44,876 nt of DNA from a virus. The notes beneath the pieces are model-generated. The model searched no databases. It saw nothing but the letters and a program-made list of their open reading frames with translations, and was not told the DNA's origin. The stretch spans positions 1 through 44,876 of the IMG/VR virus record IMGVR_UViG_3300038660_000409; one strand, 5' to 3'. Position 1 is the stretch's first letter, and every line of letters begins with the position of its first letter. This document shows, piece by piece, positions 16,836-25,529 of the stretch. A program made the position numbers and the translations under genes.

Positions 16836-17270
16836 TCAGAGAAGGGGATCGGGGGTCCCGTAAGTGAGAACGACCGGAATGGTCGCGGCCTTGAAGCCTT
16901 CGGCTCCCTCAATGGCCAGATTGATCGGAGCAGGTGATTCCCCGATGGCATAGTCGCAGAGACCGCCGAGCGTGCGGTCCGCCTTGATGGCGGCGTGGAT
17001 AGCCAGCTTCAGAGCGTCGAAAGCGGCCTCGAGCGCGGCCTCCTTGCCCTCGACCACCACGTCGACCTCGGCGCGGTGCTCGTAGACGTAAAGGGGCGGC
17101 GACATCAGAGCCTCCGGCGTGCCCGGGTTTCCGTCGCGCAGGATCATGACGCCCTTGGCAGGCACCCGTTCGGGCAGCACCGAGTTGCGCAGCAGCTTGG
17201 CCCCTATGGGCAGATTCGTCGCCAGCGCGGCGTTCAGCGCTTGCAGGACGGCTTCGCTCTTGCTGGGCAT
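16836..17270 (-). CDS. Tail terminator / minor tail protein
   Basis: 144 aa from the ATG at 17270, overlapping the upstream stop by one base (TGATG). The sequence LNAALATNLPIGAKLLRNS, then VMILRDGNPGTPEAL and YVYEHRAEVDVVVEG, is typical of a phage family often misnamed 'acyl-CoA transferase'. Its size and position just before the tail tube match tail-terminator proteins of the lambda gpU class, which cap the tail tube at the head end. The assignment is by context and pattern. Confidence 0.75.
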   Translation of the reverse strand: MPSKSEAVLQALNAALATNLPIGAKLLRNSVLPERVPAKGVMILRDGNPGTPEALMSPPLYVYEHRAEVDVVVEGKEAALEAAFDALKLAIHAAIKADRTLGGLCDYAIGESPAPINLAIEGAEGFKAATIPVVLTYGTPDPLL

Positions 17271-17899
17271 CAGGTGCCTTCCTTCCAGTTCGAGACGATC
17301 AGACCCGGTACACGGTTCGCCCAGGCTTCGCCGTCGCGGGCGAGGTCGAGCCGCTTGCGCAGATTGACCTGCGGCACGAGGATGAAGATCGGAACCGTCG
17401 CGACGCCGCGCCCGGTCTTGGACCGGGACGCCACCGCGCGGCCCTTGGTGTTGAGGCGCGATTCTGCGACCAAGAGGCTCGGCGCGCCGCGGCGATAGAT
17501 GAAGCGCAGCTGCAGGCCGGTCCGCTGTTCCCAGCCGCCCGGCGTGATCCGCTTGTTTCCGAAGCCCTTGGCACCAGCAGCGGGCGTGGGGATCGCGAGA
17601 TAGAAGCCGCTCTTGGACCGGATCATCGCGCCCCGCTCGAACGCGCCGATAGGCTCCGGCGCGTTTGTCCAGACCATCGTCGCCGCGTTCAGCGAGGCCA
17701 TGCCCTTGGGATAGACCGCCGAGCGGATGGTGCGGGCGAGGCGCGTGCCCAGCCCTGCGCCGAGGATTTGTCCGCGCCAGTCGTTCTTGAGACCTGTTCC
17801 GGCCTCCGCCATGGCGCGGGAAACGGCGCGCTCGCCATCGGCGGTGACCTCGCGCATCTGCTCGGCGATATCGCCGATGATGTTGTGGTCGATCCTCAC
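17270..17899 (-). CDS. DUF6441-type tail completion protein
   Basis: 209 aa from a GTG at 17899 that overlaps the connector stop (GTGA). Helical N-terminus (IAEQMREVTADGERAVSRAM), then a basic alpha/beta region (NLRKRLDLARDGEAWANRVP). It occupies the place of lambda gpZ-type tail completion proteins between head-tail connector and tail terminator. The family name is from recognition of the pattern; biochemical role is inferred. Confidence 0.7.
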   Translation of the reverse strand: MRIDHNIIGDIAEQMREVTADGERAVSRAMAEAGTGLKNDWRGQILGAGLGTRLARTIRSAVYPKGMASLNAATMVWTNAPEPIGAFERGAMIRSKSGFYLAIPTPAAGAKGFGNKRITPGGWEQRTGLQLRFIYRRGAPSLLVAESRLNTKGRAVASRSKTGRGVATVPIFILVPQVNLRKRLDLARDGEAWANRVPGLIVSNWKEGT

Positions 17900-18210
17900 A
17901 GCGGGCGCCCCTCGGCCGACCAGACCAGGCGCTCGCGGTCACGTACAGGCTCGGAGCGCACCTCAAAGACCTCGCTGGCGATCTCGATCGTGTCGCCTTT
18001 GGAGAGGCTCGGCACTTCCGAGACGCGCAGGTCGAGGGTCAGTGTATCCGTCACAAAACGGCTGTCGCCGAAGTTGGCCAGCTCGTCCGGTGCTTTTCGG
18101 ATGGCGCGCACGGGTACGCCGGAGCCTTCGCCGCCCGCCCGGTAGAGAGCGTCGACAGCCATGTTCGGGTCCTCGAACAGGAGATCGATGGAGACGGCGA
18201 AGGCGTTCAT
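17896..18210 (-). CDS. Head-tail connector protein
   Basis: 104 aa. MNAFAVSIDLLFEDPNMAVD, then VPVRAIRKAPDE and VRVS..-like strands (LTLDLRVSEVPSLSKGDTIEI). Size, beta-rich content and place directly after the decoration protein fit the head-tail joining (lambda gpFII-like) class, which forms the interface ring between head and tail. It overlaps the next gene by GTGA. Confidence 0.72.
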   Translation of the reverse strand: MNAFAVSIDLLFEDPNMAVDALYRAGGEGSGVPVRAIRKAPDELANFGDSRFVTDTLTLDLRVSEVPSLSKGDTIEIASEVFEVRSEPVRDRERLVWSAEGRPL

Positions 18211-18212
18211 GA

Positions 18213-18551
18213 TCAGGCCGTCACGCCCGCGCCGTTCAGGCGCACACGACCGGTGGTCTCGCCAGCGCCCGAGCCGACAGCAGCCACTGCCACGCCGATC
18301 AGCTTGTTCGTGCTGGCGGTCGTGGTGCAGGCGGTGCCGGTCCAGTAGACAAGCGCGCCAACGGTCCAGGCTTGTGACCCTGCCTTGGGCAGATCGTAGA
18401 CGCCGGTCAGGTTGATGACGCCCTGCGCGCCGTTGGCGATCGCACCGGCCGCCACGCCGAACAGGCTGCCGACGAGGACACCGGCGCCCGACGCAATGTC
18501 GGCACCGGCAGTGATGGTGAGCGTATCGCCCGCCGCTACAAAGTTCTTCAT
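18213..18551 (-). CDS. DUF2190 capsid decoration/stabilising protein
   Basis: 112 aa. MKNFVAAGDTLTITAGADIA, then GVLVGSLFGVAAG and LTGVYDLPKAGSQAWTVGAL are hallmarks of DUF2190. These proteins sit on or between capsid subunits and stabilise the shell after maturation. It follows the capsid gene across a 66-base gap that contains a very stable GC hairpin. Confidence 0.88.
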   Translation of the reverse strand: MKNFVAAGDTLTITAGADIASGAGVLVGSLFGVAAGAIANGAQGVINLTGVYDLPKAGSQAWTVGALVYWTGTACTTTASTNKLIGVAVAAVGSGAGETTGRVRLNGAGVTA

Positions 18552-18581
18552 GGGGTTTCTCCCGCTGAGTGTGAGGTGGGA

Positions 18582-18605
18582 GCCGGGCCCGGTGGTGGGC
18601 CCGGC
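18582..18605 (-). other. GC-rich hairpin between capsid and decoration genes
   Basis: Perfect 9-bp arms (GCCGGGCCC/GGGCCCGGC) with a 6-base loop, without a T tract. It lies 3' of the capsid stop, so it could protect the capsid mRNA end or reduce read-through; it is not a classical intrinsic terminator. Confidence 0.6.
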
Positions 18606-18617
18606 GTCAGTTCAGGC

Positions 18618-20675
18618 TTATGCCGGAGCAGCGCCCGCGTTCTTGAACAGGCCGCGCCAGTCGATCGCCTTCGCGGCGAAGTCGTGCCGCGCCTTGATCT
18701 CCATGCCGTCGACCTCGAAGCCCATGCGGGTTTCGGTGAAGACGCCTTCCTGGCCGTCGAGGTACGCATATTCGACGGTGTCGATGCGCGACGGATCGGC
18801 GGCGAGGAACCACGGGTCCTGACCGGACGACGGGATGAGGCGCGGTTCCTCGATCACCTGCATGCGGCCCGCGTACGGGTTCACATCGGCGGTGCTCGAG
18901 GGCGTGGTTGCAGTGATCTGCTTGCGAGCCTCGACCGAGCGCTGACCTGGCGGCACGATGATGTACTGCGGCAGGATGCTGATCTTGCGACCCTCGATCC
19001 CAGTCTGCTGCGCGAACTTGCGGTAGGCTTCCGAAAGCGAGGTTTCGCCGATCACGCCAGCGGTACCGAGGTTGCCGTGACCTGCGTTGAAGAGGTTCAC
19101 GCCATCGGCCATGGCCGGGTTCTGCATCAGGATCGCATAGACGATGTCCGATTCCAGATCGGCCGCCGAAGCACCGAACGCAGCCGGGACGCGGGTGAAG
19201 GCGTCCAGGTCGTCGTTGATCAGCGTCTGGCGCGTGATCGAGACGATCCGGCCATAGGTCGCCAGCGCGTAGACCTCTTTGGCCTCGCCGATGGTCCCGT
19301 ACTGGAACTCACCGGATTCGAGCACCTTCTCGAGGTCGGGCGCGCCGCCCAGCTGCGTGCGCTGCACCGGCTTGAAGTCGGTGATCGTCGCGCGCCGCGC
19401 CCAGGCACCGAAGGTGCGCGGGGTGCCGTCGTATGCCGCGCGCAGCGTCTTGTTCGCGACGTTCGCGAGGATCGCCGGGAAGTCGCTGGTCGAGTGATAG
19501 CCGACAGAGGCGCGCGCCTGGAAGGCAAGACCGGCCAGTTCCATCTTCGACATGCCGCGCGTGCTGACACCAGCGCGGTCGAGGGCGTGACGAGCCATTT
19601 CGATCAGCGAAAGGCCCCGGAATTCCCGACCATTCGCGGTCAGCTCGTGCCGACCGGGATTGTGGCGGTGCATCAGCGCTTCCGTCATGGCGTCGCGGTA
19701 CTGCACCTCGCGCTCGCCGGTGCCGCGCGCCTGAGCAGGGGCGGGTTCGGGTGTGCGACCAGCAGGGTCGGTCTCGACCAGCTTGTCGAGGATCCGCGAG
19801 CGAGCCTGATCGAGCGAAATGCCGTCCCGGATCAGCTGGTCGCGAAAAGCCGGTTCAAGACCGTGACGCGAGCAAAGTGTGCCGATCTCTGAGGAGCGAG
19901 TGCGCTCTTCTGCGCGGATCGCTTCTGCGTCGATCACCGGCGCTTGCGGGGCGGTGGACGCCTCGGTGGTTTGGGCGGCGCGGGTCTGTTGGCCCGTGTC
20001 GTTGCGGACGGCCGTCGTTTCATCACCGGCCGCATTGGGTTTGTCGTTGGGCATCTCTGCCTCCTTTCCAGAAGCCGCATTTGCGGCAGTTGTGTCGCGC
20101 CGGGTGATGACGCAGGGGTTGCGGGTCTCTCGTCCGGATTGCTCCGAGCGAATTGTCGCGCCGGGATCGGCGGGCATTGCGACCGCCGAAATCTCATAGG
20201 GTTCCCAATCGACGGCGCGCCAGAGCTCGCGAGCGCCGTCCGTCTTGGTGATCTCGTAGCGGTGCACGCGGTAGCCGACCGAGACCTTGTTGATGGTGCG
20301 CTCGAGGATGCGCTGAATGGCAGGTTCCGCGTCCTCGGCGCTGGTGAGGCGGATTTTCGCGGTGCCCTGGCCGTTCTCGACGCGCACGGAGCCCGGAACG
20401 ACCGATCCGAGGACATTGGACACACCGCCCCAAGTCTGGTGGCTGTCCAGGAAGGGTGCGCCTTCGTTGAGACGATCGAGCCGGATCGAGTTGCCGTCGA
20501 CCAGCAGCTCTTCGTCATATTCGACGCGCTCGTCCCAGCCTTCCCAGCGCGCGCGCTGGACCGTGGCCCCGGTCGTCCAAATGATATCAATGGTGCGCTC
20601 GGCCTCGTTGATCGTGTCGGCGCGCACCATCGCCTCCCGCCCGATAAGGGGCAGGTCCAAGGTATCTCTCGGCAT
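18618..20675 (-). CDS. Prohead protease-major capsid protein fusion
   Basis: 685 aa. Residues 1-170 are a prohead protease of the S78 type with likely catalytic His79 (LDSH) and Ser132 (KVSVGY). A low-complexity Ala/Thr/Gln-rich linker and scaffold-like helical region follow (about 195-300, rich in AQTTEASTAPQAP). The C-terminal 360 residues are an HK97-fold/Mu gpT-like capsid domain (VYALATYGRIVSITRQTLIN, GRKISILPQYIIVPPGQRSV). Cleavage of the fusion would release mature capsid subunits during head assembly. Such protease-capsid fusions are known in alphaproteobacterial phages. Portal lies directly upstream, decoration protein downstream. Confidence 0.9.
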   Translation of the reverse strand: MPRDTLDLPLIGREAMVRADTINEAERTIDIIWTTGATVQRARWEGWDERVEYDEELLVDGNSIRLDRLNEGAPFLDSHQTWGGVSNVLGSVVPGSVRVENGQGTAKIRLTSAEDAEPAIQRILERTINKVSVGYRVHRYEITKTDGARELWRAVDWEPYEISAVAMPADPGATIRSEQSGRETRNPCVITRRDTTAANAASGKEAEMPNDKPNAAGDETTAVRNDTGQQTRAAQTTEASTAPQAPVIDAEAIRAEERTRSSEIGTLCSRHGLEPAFRDQLIRDGISLDQARSRILDKLVETDPAGRTPEPAPAQARGTGEREVQYRDAMTEALMHRHNPGRHELTANGREFRGLSLIEMARHALDRAGVSTRGMSKMELAGLAFQARASVGYHSTSDFPAILANVANKTLRAAYDGTPRTFGAWARRATITDFKPVQRTQLGGAPDLEKVLESGEFQYGTIGEAKEVYALATYGRIVSITRQTLINDDLDAFTRVPAAFGASAADLESDIVYAILMQNPAMADGVNLFNAGHGNLGTAGVIGETSLSEAYRKFAQQTGIEGRKISILPQYIIVPPGQRSVEARKQITATTPSSTADVNPYAGRMQVIEEPRLIPSSGQDPWFLAADPSRIDTVEYAYLDGQEGVFTETRMGFEVDGMEIKARHDFAAKAIDWRGLFKNAGAAPA

Positions 20676-20680
20676 GTGTA

Positions 20681-22210
20681 TTACTCCGTTGCAGGCTCGC
20701 GCGTGGGCGCGGCGTTGGGGTCGGCGGTCTGGACGAGACCAGCCTTGGTGACCTTTCGAGGGTCAGCGTCAAAGACGAGTTCGAGCTCGTCCATCTTCGC
20801 ATTGAAGTCGGCGGCTTCTTTGAGGAGCTCTTCGGGATCGTAGCCGCGCCGCGCGATCTGCTGCGGGATAGTGGCAAAGCCGGAGCGCACCTCGAGCAGG
20901 TCTGCCTGCGCGTCCTGTAGCGGGTTCACGCTTTCAAAGCGGGTCGGGCCCCACTCGGCGAAGATTTCAACGCCGCGCGGCAGCAGGCCCTCGTCCTGGG
21001 CATACTCGATGAACCAGCCCCAGATGCGCTCGCAGAACATCGGAATGACGGTCTGCCACTGGATTTGCTCGATCATTCGGCGGAACTCGTTCAGCCCAGC
21101 GCGCGTGCTCGAGAAGTTCGCTTGGCTCATGTCGCCGGTCATCAGCGCGTAGGGGACACGAAAGCCCGCCGAAATCAGATGCTGCTGGCCGCGCAGCCAC
21201 TCACCGATGCCGCCCGTCGAAGTGGGCTGGTTGAACTTGATGTCCTTTCCGTTGCGGGCATAGGCGATCAGGCCCGGCTCGAACTGCTCGATCCGATGGC
21301 CTTCGGCGTCCTCGACTGAAGGCGCGATGCCCTGGTCCGCTTCCTCGGCCCCGAATACGATGCCGACGAGGCAGGCTTCCGTCTTCTTTCGGACCAGCTC
21401 GGCGGTCTGCCAATCGTCCAGATCACGGATGTGCCGCATGGCGGGCGTGCCCCATGGGACGCCGCGGGACTGGACGCGCTGGCGCTCGAAGAGGTGTGCC
21501 ACGCGCTCAGCCGGGATCCGGATTGACTCGAAGCGCCGACCGAACACGGTGACCGTGCCGCCCGGGTGATCCGGGAACAGCCAATAGCCGGAGCGCCGAC
21601 CGTTGCGGTCAAACTCAATCCCCTGGTCGATGCGCACGCCATCCGGACGGTTGTCCATGCGCGCGGCGTCCAGATGATCGGCCTCCCTCAGTTCGATCTG
21701 AAGCGGCACCAAGCCCGGCCCGCGTCTGTTCGTCGGACGGGCAAGCGCAAACACCTCGCCACCCTCGATCATTTCGCGCACAGCGAGGTTCAGCAAGCCG
21801 TGAAAGTCGGTGTGGCCGTGGCGGTCGCAGTTGCGCGACCAATTCTTCCACAGCGCATCGACGCGCTCGTTCAGCGCCGGGTCACTGGTGGCGGCGCGTG
21901 GCCGGATTCCGGTGCCGACGATGTTGTTGACCAAAACCTGCACAGCCTGGGCGGCCATGGGGTTGTTGCGGACCAGATCGCGCATTCGGTCGCGCAGGAT
22001 AGGCCCAGCGCCCGCGATTTCCTTGTCGGCGGAGTTGCCAGTGGCCCGCCAGCCGTCCGTCCCGCGCCCCTTGGATGCGGATTCGTAGCCGCGTTTCCGC
22101 TCGATCGCGTCACGAGCATAGAGCCGTCGCAGCGCCGCTTCGGGCGAAAACACTGCGACGGCTCTGTCGATCAAGCCATAACGCAAGGGAGGAGGAATGC
22201 GCTTGGCCAT
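20681..22210 (-). CDS. Portal protein, lambda GpB family
   Basis: 509 aa. RDLVRNNPMAAQAVQVLVNN, IVGTGIRP and VAHLFERQRVQSRGVPWGTP are characteristic of the lambda-type portal family. Twelve copies form the DNA gate at one capsid vertex. The ATG overlaps the gpW-like stop by one base, and the stop lies six bases before the protease-capsid start. Confidence 0.92.
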   Translation of the reverse strand: MAKRIPPPLRYGLIDRAVAVFSPEAALRRLYARDAIERKRGYESASKGRGTDGWRATGNSADKEIAGAGPILRDRMRDLVRNNPMAAQAVQVLVNNIVGTGIRPRAATSDPALNERVDALWKNWSRNCDRHGHTDFHGLLNLAVREMIEGGEVFALARPTNRRGPGLVPLQIELREADHLDAARMDNRPDGVRIDQGIEFDRNGRRSGYWLFPDHPGGTVTVFGRRFESIRIPAERVAHLFERQRVQSRGVPWGTPAMRHIRDLDDWQTAELVRKKTEACLVGIVFGAEEADQGIAPSVEDAEGHRIEQFEPGLIAYARNGKDIKFNQPTSTGGIGEWLRGQQHLISAGFRVPYALMTGDMSQANFSSTRAGLNEFRRMIEQIQWQTVIPMFCERIWGWFIEYAQDEGLLPRGVEIFAEWGPTRFESVNPLQDAQADLLEVRSGFATIPQQIARRGYDPEELLKEAADFNAKMDELELVFDADPRKVTKAGLVQTADPNAAPTREPATE

Positions 22211-22416
22211 CAGGACCTCCGGAAGCTGGCAAATCCAGCGATTGGCAGTTTCTTTCCAGTCTGAGACGCGAGATCAGCCTCGATCGTGGCGATGATCTGC
22301 CTCATCTCGTTCAGGGACCGGTACTTCGTGGTTTTCCCGTCGTAGCTGACCTCGGTGACGCCGGAGGCGTAGGCCCGCTTGATCGCGTCGAGTTGTGCCT
22401 GCGTGAATCCAGCCAT
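22210..22416 (-). CDS. gpW-like head-tail joining protein
   Basis: 68 aa. Pattern LDAIKRAYASGVTEVSYDGK followed by TKYRSLNEMRQIIATIE is the compact gpW fold of lambda, which attaches below the portal and prepares the head for tail joining. Placed between TerL and portal exactly as in lambda-like heads. Confidence 0.85.
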   Translation of the reverse strand: MAGFTQAQLDAIKRAYASGVTEVSYDGKTTKYRSLNEMRQIIATIEADLASQTGKKLPIAGFASFRRS

Positions 22417-22417
22417 T

Positions 22418-24403
22418 TCAGAACCATTTCCTGCCCCGCGAGCCCATCCATTCGGACGAGCGGCGCGGCTGCTGCTTCGTTGATGGCCGGTTCGGAACGC
22501 CTGCTGTTGCAGCGATATCCACCCGGCCGGTGTTGATCTGTTCTTCGAGCTGTTCCCAGCGTCGATCGTCCCAGCGGTCGAGCCCCATCAGCCAAGCGGA
22601 GGCGCGCGCGTAGACGCGACAGTCCAGCGCCTCGTTGCGGTCCCGCGTCTTCTGCCACTCAAGCTTCTGAAAGCCCTGCCGGGTCTTGATGGTCATCAGC
22701 TGCTCGGCGGTCAGCTGCTTCATCCATTCGGCGGGCGTTCCCTTCGGGATGTGGATATAACCGGTCGGCCACTCCGATCCCGCGGCAATGTCCTCTTCAG
22801 TCGGCGCGTTCAGGCGCAGGAAGCGATAGGTCTCGCTCTTGAAGACCGCGCCTGCGACCTTCCAAAGTTGAACACCGCGCCGGAGTTTGCGGCCACCTTC
22901 GGTCGTCTCGACATAGGTCGGTCCGTCAACTGGCGTCGATCGGTCAAAGCCCGCCACGCCCTTGACCGCGATCACCTGGCCGCGCCCGACCGAGCGCACC
23001 CAAGAATAGACCGCGTCAGTCGTCACGCCGTCACCGGAGTCGATCGCCATTCGGGCCAGCGCCATGTTCGCGCCGCCCTCGTGCGGCCAGGTTGTGTTCA
23101 AAAACTCCGTCAGCTTTGCCCAGATTTCAGGCCGCGCCGTGTCGCCCTCGATAACGATGTGATCGACCAACCAAGAGCGCAGGTTCCGGCCCCAGCCCCA
23201 AACGTCGATCTCGATGCGGTCGCGCTGCACGTCCGCACCGCCTGTGAGAACCAGCACGCCTTCCGGTGCCATGCCAAGCTGCCAGTCCTCGCGGCGATCA
23301 TAGAGCCGCTGCCAGTCAGGCGCTTCGCCTTTTTCCTGCCAAGTCTCGCCGAGAACTGTGTTCTTCAGCGTCTTCATAGCGGCATCATTGCCCACCGCCT
23401 GCTCCCATCCTCGAGCGATTTCTTCCCACGATAGCCAGCCAAGCGGCGAATAAAGCCCGCTGATATGGTATCCGACCACCCCGGCCGCCTTCGCGTTGGC
23501 GATCGTTTCCGCGTCAGCCGTTGGCATCCAACATGCTCCGCTGGCCTCGTCCATCATCGCGGTCTTGTGCCGCTCCGCGATGGGCTCTTCGCAGTGTTCG
23601 CAGATGTAGCGCGCCGTTTCCGGCTGGCCCTTCTCCCAGCGGAGGCGCTCGAACTGCAGCCATTGCATGCCACCACAATGCGGGCAGGGCACGTGGTAAC
23701 GCTGCTGTTCGCTCATTTCGTACTCCCGCTCGATCCGCGACAGGCCCTTTATCGTGGGCGTCGAGGCGAGGAACACCTTGCTCCTATGTCCAAAACTGAT
23801 GGTGCGCGCTTCCGCGAGTGCGATCGGATCGCCTTCCCCGTCGAGGTCGCCCGGATAGGCGTCCACCTCGTCCAGGAACACCCAGCGCGCGGGCATCGAG
23901 CGCAGACCGACCGCACTGTTAGCGCCAGTCAGGATCAGCTGCCCGCCCGGGAACCGCTTTCCGAGGATCGTGTTCCCGCTGTCCCGTGACCGCGAGGGCA
24001 TCACCAGCGCCCGCAGCTCCGGGCTTTCCTCGATCAGCGGGTCGATCCGCTGCTGCGACAGGCGCTTTGCCAGATCGACCGTTGGCTGCACCGCGAGGAA
24101 TGGGCCCGGTGCCCGATGCATCGCGAAGCCGATCCAGTTGTTTCCCGCCTCGGTCGCCCCGACCTGCGCCGCCTTCATGAACACCACACGCTGCGCCGGG
24201 CTCGATGGCGAAAGCGCGTCCATGATCGCTCGCATGAACGGTGTCCGCGCCGTCCTGTAGGGACCGGCCTCGGATGCCGCCCGCGAGGACAGGATGCGGT
24301 GCCGATCGGCCCACTCCGACACCGTCAGCGTTGGATCCGGAGCAAGTCCGGCCAACCATGAGCGCCGGATTTCTTCCGCGCCGTCGAAATCAGCGAAGCT
24401 CAA
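22418..24403 (-). CDS. Terminase large subunit, lambda GpA family
   Basis: 661 aa from a TTG at 24403, supported by GGAGG six bases upstream and by overlap with the small-subunit gene. N-terminal ATPase: a deviant Walker A (MKAAQVGATE, near residue 76) and RWVFLDEVDAYPGDLDGEGD as Walker B. A zinc-binding-like CPHCGG...CEHC element lies near residues 240-275. The C-terminal nuclease domain begins with GGADVQRDRIEIDVWGWG. It would cut concatemeric DNA and drive packaging through the portal. Confidence 0.93.
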   Translation of the reverse strand: MSFADFDGAEEIRRSWLAGLAPDPTLTVSEWADRHRILSSRAASEAGPYRTARTPFMRAIMDALSPSSPAQRVVFMKAAQVGATEAGNNWIGFAMHRAPGPFLAVQPTVDLAKRLSQQRIDPLIEESPELRALVMPSRSRDSGNTILGKRFPGGQLILTGANSAVGLRSMPARWVFLDEVDAYPGDLDGEGDPIALAEARTISFGHRSKVFLASTPTIKGLSRIEREYEMSEQQRYHVPCPHCGGMQWLQFERLRWEKGQPETARYICEHCEEPIAERHKTAMMDEASGACWMPTADAETIANAKAAGVVGYHISGLYSPLGWLSWEEIARGWEQAVGNDAAMKTLKNTVLGETWQEKGEAPDWQRLYDRREDWQLGMAPEGVLVLTGGADVQRDRIEIDVWGWGRNLRSWLVDHIVIEGDTARPEIWAKLTEFLNTTWPHEGGANMALARMAIDSGDGVTTDAVYSWVRSVGRGQVIAVKGVAGFDRSTPVDGPTYVETTEGGRKLRRGVQLWKVAGAVFKSETYRFLRLNAPTEEDIAAGSEWPTGYIHIPKGTPAEWMKQLTAEQLMTIKTRQGFQKLEWQKTRDRNEALDCRVYARASAWLMGLDRWDDRRWEQLEEQINTGRVDIAATAGVPNRPSTKQQPRRSSEWMGSRGRKWF

Positions 24404-24992
24404 GCTTCACCTCCGCCATATCGGCCAGATGTTTGCGCAGGTATTTATCCAACACCTGCTCCATTTTGTGCGCATCAACGCCGAGCTCGGCCGCCATATT
24501 TGCGGCCACGCGGGGCGGCCAGTTCTGCCAGGCGTCCCGCTCTCGCCGCGCAAGGTCGAAAACCACCGCTGTGGTGCGCGCTCGGTCGACCAGTTCGCCC
24601 TTCATCTTGGCCAGCTTGACCTTGGCGGTCTGGGCCTTGAGCACCTCGTTGGCCATCCGCGCGCGGAGGAACGACACTTCACCGCCGCCCGCTGTCGGCT
24701 CTGGATCAGCGCCAGCTTCGCGTAAAGTGTCGCTGACCGAATCGATCGCAGATCTTGGCACTGCCTTGGTCGTCGCGCGCGCAGTGCCCGCTGCTGTCGT
24801 CGTGCCCAGCGCCTTGGCGTTTGGCCCGCGTTGCTTCGCCGGGTCCGTCTGAGCGTCCCACTGCTTGTCTGCGTTTGCCGGGTTGATGGTGCCGTCAGCT
24901 TCGAGTGAAATGCGTCCGGTCGCGATGGCCTTGCCCACCGCAGTGTGGCTGACACCCCGGTGCGCGGCGTATTGCCGACGCGACATTCCCAT
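24390..24992 (-). CDS. Terminase small subunit / DNA-packaging HTH protein
   Basis: About 200 aa. The ATG at 24992 is preferred (GGGAG nine bases upstream); a GTG at 24998 and an ATG at 24986 are also in frame. The N-terminus is an HTH (SRRQYAAHRGVSHTAVGKAI) resembling Nu1-like DNA binding. An Ala/Thr-rich linker follows, then a helical C-terminus (EVLKAQTAKVKLAKMKGELV, KMEQVLDKYLRKHLADMAEV) for oligomerisation. It would recognise the packaging site and recruit TerL, whose start lies inside this gene's last codons. Confidence 0.82.
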   Translation of the reverse strand: MGMSRRQYAAHRGVSHTAVGKAIATGRISLEADGTINPANADKQWDAQTDPAKQRGPNAKALGTTTAAGTARATTKAVPRSAIDSVSDTLREAGADPEPTAGGGEVSFLRARMANEVLKAQTAKVKLAKMKGELVDRARTTAVVFDLARRERDAWQNWPPRVAANMAAELGVDAHKMEQVLDKYLRKHLADMAEVKLELR

Positions 24993-25035
24993 TCCCACTG
25001 ACTCCCGTTGGACGATCCCCTTTTAGTTGGGGTTT

Positions 25036-25160
25036 CTGCTTATAAAGCAATGTTATTGCTGCGATTTCTCTACACTGTAAGCGCCTGCAGGGCGATGGTG
25101 ATTACACAGAGCGACGCACACCGCGACGCACCACCCACGGAGACAAGACCATGACAATCG
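25036..25160 (+). repeat. 125-bp leader repeat, copy 1
   Basis: Gap-free match to 25405-25529 with six substitutions (about 95 percent identity). It covers a palindromic operator-like site, a candidate -10 (TACACT at 25071), an untranslated leader, the ribosome-binding site GGAG and the first three codons (ATG ACA ATC) of the following gene. Confidence 0.9.
25046..25060. promoter_or_regulatory. Operator-like palindrome, copy 1
   Basis: AGCAAT-GTT-ATTGCT, perfect 6-bp arms around three bases. It lies where a -35 box would be for the candidate -10 TACACT. The arms are fully conserved in copy 2. Confidence 0.6.
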
Positions 25161-25372
25161 AATGCACCATCCGCTTCAAGACCTACAGCCGCGAGACCGT
25201 TGAGCGCGCCCTCGGCAGCATCCTCCTGACCGCCGAAGCCGAGACCGCACAAGGGCTGAGCGGCGGGTTCTTCTTCAAGACCGACCGCAGCCCGACAGCG
25301 ATCCTTGCTGCCTTCGAGGAGGACGGCTTCGAATTCGCCGACTTCGAGAACATCGAATTCCGCCCGCTTTGA
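25151..25372 (+). CDS. Hypothetical small acidic phage protein
   Basis: 73 aa, no recognised family. It reads MTIECTIRFKTYSRETVERA, then a Gly-rich turn and an acidic C-terminus (FEEDGFEFADFENIEF) suggestive of a small alpha/beta fold. Good ribosome-binding site (GGAG, eight bases before ATG) within the duplicated leader. It is transcribed against the flanking phage operons, followed by a hairpin at 25383-25401, and looks like a separately controlled single gene. Confidence 0.65.
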   Translation: MTIECTIRFKTYSRETVERALGSILLTAEAETAQGLSGGFFFKTDRSPTAILAAFEEDGFEFADFENIEFRPL

Positions 25373-25382
25373 CACCAGAACG

Positions 25383-25401
25383 CCCCGACACATCGTCGGG
25401 G
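25383..25401 (+). terminator. Hairpin behind the first leader-repeat gene
   Basis: CCCCGAC-N5-GTCGGGG, perfect 7-bp arms eleven bases after the stop codon. The following bases (TGCCTGCTT) are a weak T tract, so termination may be partial. It separates the two leader-repeat units. Confidence 0.55.
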
Positions 25402-25404
25402 TGC

Positions 25405-25529
25405 CTGCTTATAAAGCAATGATATTGCTGCGATTTCTCTACACTGTAAGCGCCCGCAGAGCGATGGTGATTACACAGAGCGACGCACCCCGCGAAGCAC
25501 CAGCCACGGAGACAAGACCATGACAATCG
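25405..25529 (+). repeat. 125-bp leader repeat, copy 2
   Basis: Second copy of the leader at 25036-25160, offset 369 bases without indels. The substitutions fall in the operator centre and in the leader, not in the palindrome arms, the -10-like TACACT, the GGAG or the start codon. Confidence 0.9.
25415..25429. promoter_or_regulatory. Operator-like palindrome, copy 2
   Basis: AGCAAT-GAT-ATTGCT. The only difference from copy 1 is the middle base of the spacer, as expected for a site read through its two arms. Confidence 0.6.

Noticed and set aside
25036-25529. CRISPR array or transposon ends
   Set aside because: There are only two copies, they contain start codons and ribosome-binding sites, and no cas genes or transposase are near. 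Duplicated leaders explain them better.
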